From: Planctomycetales bacterium 4484_123
Lineage (GTDB): Bacteria; Planctomycetota; Phycisphaerae; SM23-33
Direction of reading: 5' to 3'
Length of the DNA stretch: 5,763 nucleotides
Assembly: GCA_002049885.1 (NCBI GenBank)
Contig: MVCS01000114.1
Span: forward strand, 1-5,763
Shown here in pieces: positions 5,539-5,763 of this stretch. The translations under genes and the position numbers were made by a program. Every line of letters starts with the position of its first letter. Position 1 is the first letter of the stretch. A model generated the notes under the pieces. The model saw nothing but the letters and a program-made list of their open reading frames with translations, did not search any database and had not been told where the DNA came from.

Positions 5539-5763
5539 GTGAGCCAACAGTCAGAGTGGGACCCTCGAGATTGGCAGGACCCGCCCAGCATCTATCGCGG
5601 CGCGCCGTTCTGGTCGTGGAACTCGCACCTGGACGCCGACCGGCTGTGCCGGCAGATCGAACAGATGCACGCCGCCGGCATGGGCGGGTTCTTCATGCAC
5701 AGCCGCTACGGCCTGAAGACCCCCTACCTCTCGCAGGAGTGGTTCAGGTGCGTCTCGGCCTGC
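5539..5763 (+). CDS. Glycoside-hydrolase-like protein, N-terminal part
   Basis: The first 75 codons of a larger gene that runs off the right edge. The visible protein has no signal peptide or membrane segment. It contains RGAPFWSWNSHLDADRLCRQ at about 20-39, then MHAAGMGGFFMHSRYGLKTPYL at 43-64 (key parts: GMGGFFMHSR and LKTPYL). This beginning is characteristic of large bacterial glycoside hydrolases around the GH106 alpha-L-rhamnosidase and related GH2-like families, where it opens the catalytic barrel domain; members often exceed 800 residues. The catalytic acids would lie beyond the window, so substrate cannot be judged. It is divergent from nrdJ, with its own candidate promoter, and does not appear to be functionally linked to it. 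The GTG start is supported by an AGGAGG six bases upstream. The family call is from recollection of motifs; the exact GH family is uncertain. Confidence 0.75.
   Translation, partial: MSQQSEWDPRDWQDPPSIYRGAPFWSWNSHLDADRLCRQIEQMHAAGMGGFFMHSRYGLKTPYLSQEWFRCVSAC

Overview
The window is G+C-rich (roughly two thirds G+C by eye) bacterial DNA. It carries two complete genes, one gene broken by a frameshift, and the first 75 codons of a fourth gene. The gene set suggests a Planctomycetota-like heterotroph, probably environmental. It includes a LeuD of the plant/Chlamydia/planctomycete-like form, a long adenosylcobalamin-dependent ribonucleotide reductase, and the start of a large glycoside-hydrolase-like protein of a kind common in polysaccharide-degrading planctomycetes and relatives. 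Long intergenic stretches rich in hairpins fit the same picture. The taxonomic assignment is an inference.

Layout. Reading the minus strand from right to left, transcription starts in the 553-nt divergent region 4986-5538. It passes through the class II ribonucleotide reductase nrdJ (4985-1857), then about 400 nt of strongly hairpin-forming sequence, and reaches a convincing intrinsic terminator at 1449-1412. After a second intergenic stretch with two REP-like hairpins (1182-1280) and a probable promoter (1089-1061) come leuD (998 leftward) and a YggU/DUF167 gene (322-17), probably cotranscribed. On the plus strand, the glycoside-hydrolase-like gene starts at 5539 behind a near-ideal Shine-Dalgarno and runs off the right edge.

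The most notable observation is a perfect 16-bp tandem duplication inside leuD (587-602 and 603-618). It shifts the frame after residue 133. Removing one copy restores an uninterrupted 185-residue LeuD that ends at 425. This could be a true mutation, a reversible slippage switch, or an assembly/sequencing artefact.

Secondary observations are: twin hairpins with identical 10-nt loops; three identical CTTGACG heptamers spaced exactly 62 bp apart upstream of nrdJ, the proximal one being the -35 of the likely nrdJ promoter; a palindrome filling that promoter's spacer; mutually exclusive stems in the nrdJ leader; and a structured 3' region ending in the terminator.

The genes do not form one pathway. 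nrdJ supplies deoxyribonucleotides, leuD belongs to leucine synthesis, the DUF167 protein has no settled role, and the plus-strand gene is a carbohydrate-utilisation gene. I found no convincing new multi-gene system here.
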